Source: Vibrio madracius
GTDB taxonomy: Bacteria; Pseudomonadota; Gammaproteobacteria; Enterobacterales; Vibrionaceae
Length of the DNA stretch: 7,862 bases
Assembly: GCA_000695745.1 (NCBI GenBank)
Contig: ASHK01000195.1
Coordinates: 1-7,862, forward strand
Direction: 5' to 3'
Each line of letters opens with the position of its first letter. Position 1 is the stretch's first letter. Below the pieces are notes generated by a model, which saw only the letters and a list, made by a program, of their open reading frames with translations, had not been told where the DNA came from and made no database searches. Shown one piece after another: positions 6,297-7,862 of the stretch. A program made the translations under genes and the position numbers.

Positions 6297-6325
6297 TTGT
6301 CTTTGCGGCAACATAGGCCGATAAT
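6297..6325 (+). promoter_or_regulatory. Predicted promoter of vemP-secD2
   Basis: TTGTCT (6297-6302) and GATAAT (6320-6325) are 17 bases apart. Transcription would begin near 6332, giving a leader of only about 23 bases before the vemP TTG. It reads away from the MbcA-like gene's promoter, with about 44 bases between the two -35 elements. Confidence 0.55.
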
Positions 6326-6354
6326 GCAGATATTGATCTCGTGAGGCCAGTTTT

Positions 6355-6831
6355 TTGTCTAAGTTCTATTTGCAGTTTATCGTTTCTCTGATTGTTGCGT
6401 TTTTCGCACCATTAGGGGTTGCTGCGTCTGAACAAGTGAGCCAGCAAAGAACATCGACCTCAGACACCGATTTCTCGTCTTGGAAAGACCACTCTAGTCT
6501 CATTAATTCAACGAGGCCGGGACACACTACCAGACAAAGCTCAAATCCAAACAAACCCAAATCAAAATCACTAGGTGATCATGACGCCAAGGCCATTCTT
6601 ACAGTCTGGCGTTGGACGGGTAGTAATAACGAAAATCATGAGTTAGAAACACCAACCTATAGCGTGGTGTTTGATTACAGTTGCAGTGGTCAGCACGAGC
6701 TGCTCAGTGCGACGGTGCGCCAACGACTCATTACTCCATCCTACCTTAGCTATGCCCAAAGCAACCATCGTGTGAGTGGTTGGAAAGATGGCAACACGCT
6801 GTATGTCTTCCTGAATACTCAATACGCTTAG
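6355..6831 (+). CDS. vemP: VemP, secretion-monitoring translation-arrest peptide
   Basis: The protein is 158 residues, against 159 for V. alginolyticus VemP as I recall. It is a regulatory nascent chain: translation arrests near its C-terminus, and export by the Sec machinery pulls it free, so low Sec activity prolongs the arrest and raises SecDF2 synthesis. Residues 1-24 form a signal peptide (hydrophobic FIVSLIVAFFAPLGVAA, cleavage probably near 23-24). The middle is polar and unremarkable. Residues 138-156 run HRVSGWKDGN...YVFLNTQ. From memory they fall at the same positions as the V. alginolyticus arrest motif and share its key His-Arg, Ser-Gly-Trp-Lys, Asn147, Tyr-Val, Leu-Asn and Gln156. 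Gln156 is codon 6820-6822, and two residues follow before the stop. The start is TTG at 6355 with GAGG at 6343-6346 eight bases upstream; a weak start may limit VemP output. secD lies 109 bases downstream. Confidence 0.93.
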   Translation: MSKFYLQFIVSLIVAFFAPLGVAASEQVSQQRTSTSDTDFSSWKDHSSLINSTRPGHTTRQSSNPNKPKSKSLGDHDAKAILTVWRWTGSNNENHELETPTYSVVFDYSCSGQHELLSATVRQRLITPSYLSYAQSNHRVSGWKDGNTLYVFLNTQYA

Positions 6832-6834
6832 TTC

Positions 6835-6938
6835 ATTTCCAAAAAACATCCTGTTATCCACCGCTATTGCCTTGCTGAACGCAGACGATAGTGCGTGAGG
6901 CTATTTATATTAAAAATCAGCATAACGCTGAGGGAAAT
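6835..6938 (+). promoter_or_regulatory. mRNA structure hiding the secD2 ribosome-binding site, controlled by VemP arrest
   Basis: Four segment pairs are complementary and fully nested: ATTTCC 6835-6840 with GGAAAT 6933-6938; TGTTAT 6852-6857 with ATAACG 6922-6927 (one G-U pair); GCCT 6869-6872 with AGGC 6898-6901; ACGCA 6879-6883 with TGCGT 6892-6896 around an 8-base loop. Together they form a long imperfect hairpin whose base covers the secD2 Shine-Dalgarno. In V. alginolyticus a stem-loop in this gap hides the secD2 site and is opened by the stalled ribosome. Here the outer left arm starts 13 bases past the stop-proximal Gln156 codon's last base, at the leading edge of such a ribosome. A small competing hairpin (TCAGC 6917-6921, GCTGA 6927-6931) also touches the site. 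Confidence 0.6.
6930..6934 (+). promoter_or_regulatory. Ribosome-binding site of secD2
   Basis: GAGGG lies 6 bases before the ATG at 6941. It fixes the secD start and overlaps the right arm of the predicted regulatory hairpin. Confidence 0.75.
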
Positions 6939-6940
6939 CT

Positions 6941-7862
6941 ATGCGTAAAAAGACTCAACCGAGAGCAGTATTAAATCATTACTCCTCTTGGAAATATATC
7001 GTTCTCATTGTGACCTGTGTGGTACTGACTCTAAGCGCTTTACCGTCTTGGTATGGTGAGAAGCCTGCAATAGAGTTGAAAGTGAGCGAGCACAATGAGC
7101 ACTTAAACTCAGTGTTTAAGATCAACTCTTTACTCCATGATGACGGCATCAAGCCAGAATCTGTCACCATGGAGAACCACGTTGCTCAACTTGTATTCGA
7201 CAATGAGGCGGAACAAACTAAAGCTCGAAACGCATTGGGAGAGTGGGTAAGTAAAGATGACACCATGTCATATTCCTACACCTCAGTCGCTCCAGAGTGG
7301 CTTCAGACGATGGGTTTTACGCCTATTAAGTTAGGCTTAGACTTACGTGGCGGCGTTCAATTCCTGTTGAACGTTGACGTTGACCAAGCCGTGTCTGAAC
7401 AGCGTGATGCTGTCATTGATGAAATTAAGCAAGATCTGCGTAAAGAACGTGTCTTTGGTGTACAAGTTCGCCCAGATAATAGTACTGGCATTAGAGTGAT
7501 TGCAAAAGACAGTGAGGGCAAAGTCGCGGTTCGTAAATTCGTCAATACTAATTACCCTGAATGGCAAGCGAAAGGGGACGGAGACGAGCTAACGATTTAC
7601 ATGAAAGCGCAAAACTACGCTGACTTCCAAAACCTTACTATGCAGCAAAACTTAAAAATTATGCGCCAGCGTATTGAGGAACTGGGGATCACCGAAGCAA
7701 TGGTTCAGCGTCAGGGCGAATCAGGTATTCGTATTGAGTTGCCCGGCGTGCAAGACCCATCATTGGCTAAACGAGTGATTGGCGCGACAGCAAGCCTAGC
7801 TTTTCATGAAGTGAGCACATCTTCAAACCCAGTTTCGACACTAAGAGTGAACGATGGACAGG
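6941..7862 (+). CDS. secD: Protein translocase subunit SecD (second copy, SecD2, by context), 5' part
   Basis: The frame is open from ATG 6941 to the window edge, giving 307 N-terminal residues of a protein usually around 600 long. SecD pairs with SecF in the inner membrane and uses the ion gradient to pull proteins out of the SecYEG channel on the periplasmic side. Residues 19-36 form the first membrane helix after a basic N-terminus, followed by SWYGEKPAIEL, the usual entry to the large periplasmic P1 domain. The conserved LGLDLRGG motif is at 131-138. MRQRIEELGITEAMVQRQG and RIELPGVQDP are also typical SecD segments. Vibrios carry two secDF sets; the copy behind vemP is SecDF2, reported as proton-driven and induced at low salt in V. 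alginolyticus, where SecDF1 uses sodium. The coupling ion cannot be judged from this fragment. secF2 is expected just beyond the window. Confidence 0.94.
   Translation, partial: MRKKTQPRAVLNHYSSWKYIVLIVTCVVLTLSALPSWYGEKPAIELKVSEHNEHLNSVFKINSLLHDDGIKPESVTMENHVAQLVFDNEAEQTKARNALGEWVSKDDTMSYSYTSVAPEWLQTMGFTPIKLGLDLRGGVQFLLNVDVDQAVSEQRDAVIDEIKQDLRKERVFGVQVRPDNSTGIRVIAKDSEGKVAVRKFVNTNYPEWQAKGDGDELTIYMKAQNYADFQNLTMQQNLKIMRQRIEELGITEAMVQRQGESGIRIELPGVQDPSLAKRVIGATASLAFHEVSTSSNPVSTLRVNDGQ

Noticed and set aside
1..7862. tRNA, rRNA, CRISPR arrays, insertion sequences, attachment sites
   Set aside because: No clover-leaf or rRNA-like segment, regularly spaced repeat array, transposase-like coding region or terminal inverted repeat pair was seen by eye on either strand.

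Overview
This window most likely comes from a Vibrio chromosome. The clearest sign is the right end: a short secreted protein ends in a recognisable VemP translation-arrest sequence and lies directly upstream of secD. That arrangement (vemP-secD2F2) is known from Vibrio alginolyticus and relatives. The moderate, AT-leaning base composition and the large multi-sensor cyclic-di-GMP protein also fit Vibrionaceae. The arrest sequence differs from the V. alginolyticus one as I remember it, so I do not assign a species.

Layout, left to right. (1) Positions 2-1495, + strand: the 3' part of a NifU/IscU-like Fe-S scaffold gene, then an intact GGGtGRT-family gene, closed by a strong intrinsic terminator at 1585-1609. 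(2) Positions 1608-4737, - strand: one large gene for a membrane c-di-GMP enzyme (periplasmic PhnD-like binding domain, second extracytoplasmic segment, HAMP, GGDEF, EAL). It is split by a one-base frameshift inside the GGDEF domain, at 2821-2824. (3) Positions 4738-5114: a 377-base divergent intergenic region with a perfect 10-bp inverted repeat and a good promoter reading right. (4) Positions 5115-5785, + strand: a membrane-anchored SH3-like protein gene, also split by a frameshift, near 5447-5450. (5) Positions 5804-6196, - strand: a small protein resembling the MbcA/ParS/Xre antitoxin toxin-binding family, with no toxin gene next to it. (6) Positions 6355-6831, + strand: vemP. (7) Positions 6941-7862 and beyond: the 5' part of secD (secD2 by context).

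How the parts work together. VemP and SecD2 form a feedback unit. VemP carries a signal peptide, and when its export is slow, translation arrests at Gln156. In V. alginolyticus the stalled ribosome opens an mRNA structure that hides the secD2 ribosome-binding site, so more SecDF is made. Here I can trace four nested complementary segments across the 109-base vemP-secD2 gap. They close on the secD2 Shine-Dalgarno sequence, and the outermost left arm lies where a ribosome stalled at codon 156 would reach. The Fe-S scaffold and GGGtGRT genes look like a two-gene operon of poorly known function.

Two genes are interrupted by single-base indels, and a third, weaker case may lie at the first membrane segment of the c-di-GMP protein. 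These may be real mutations or sequencing errors, and sequence alone cannot decide which.
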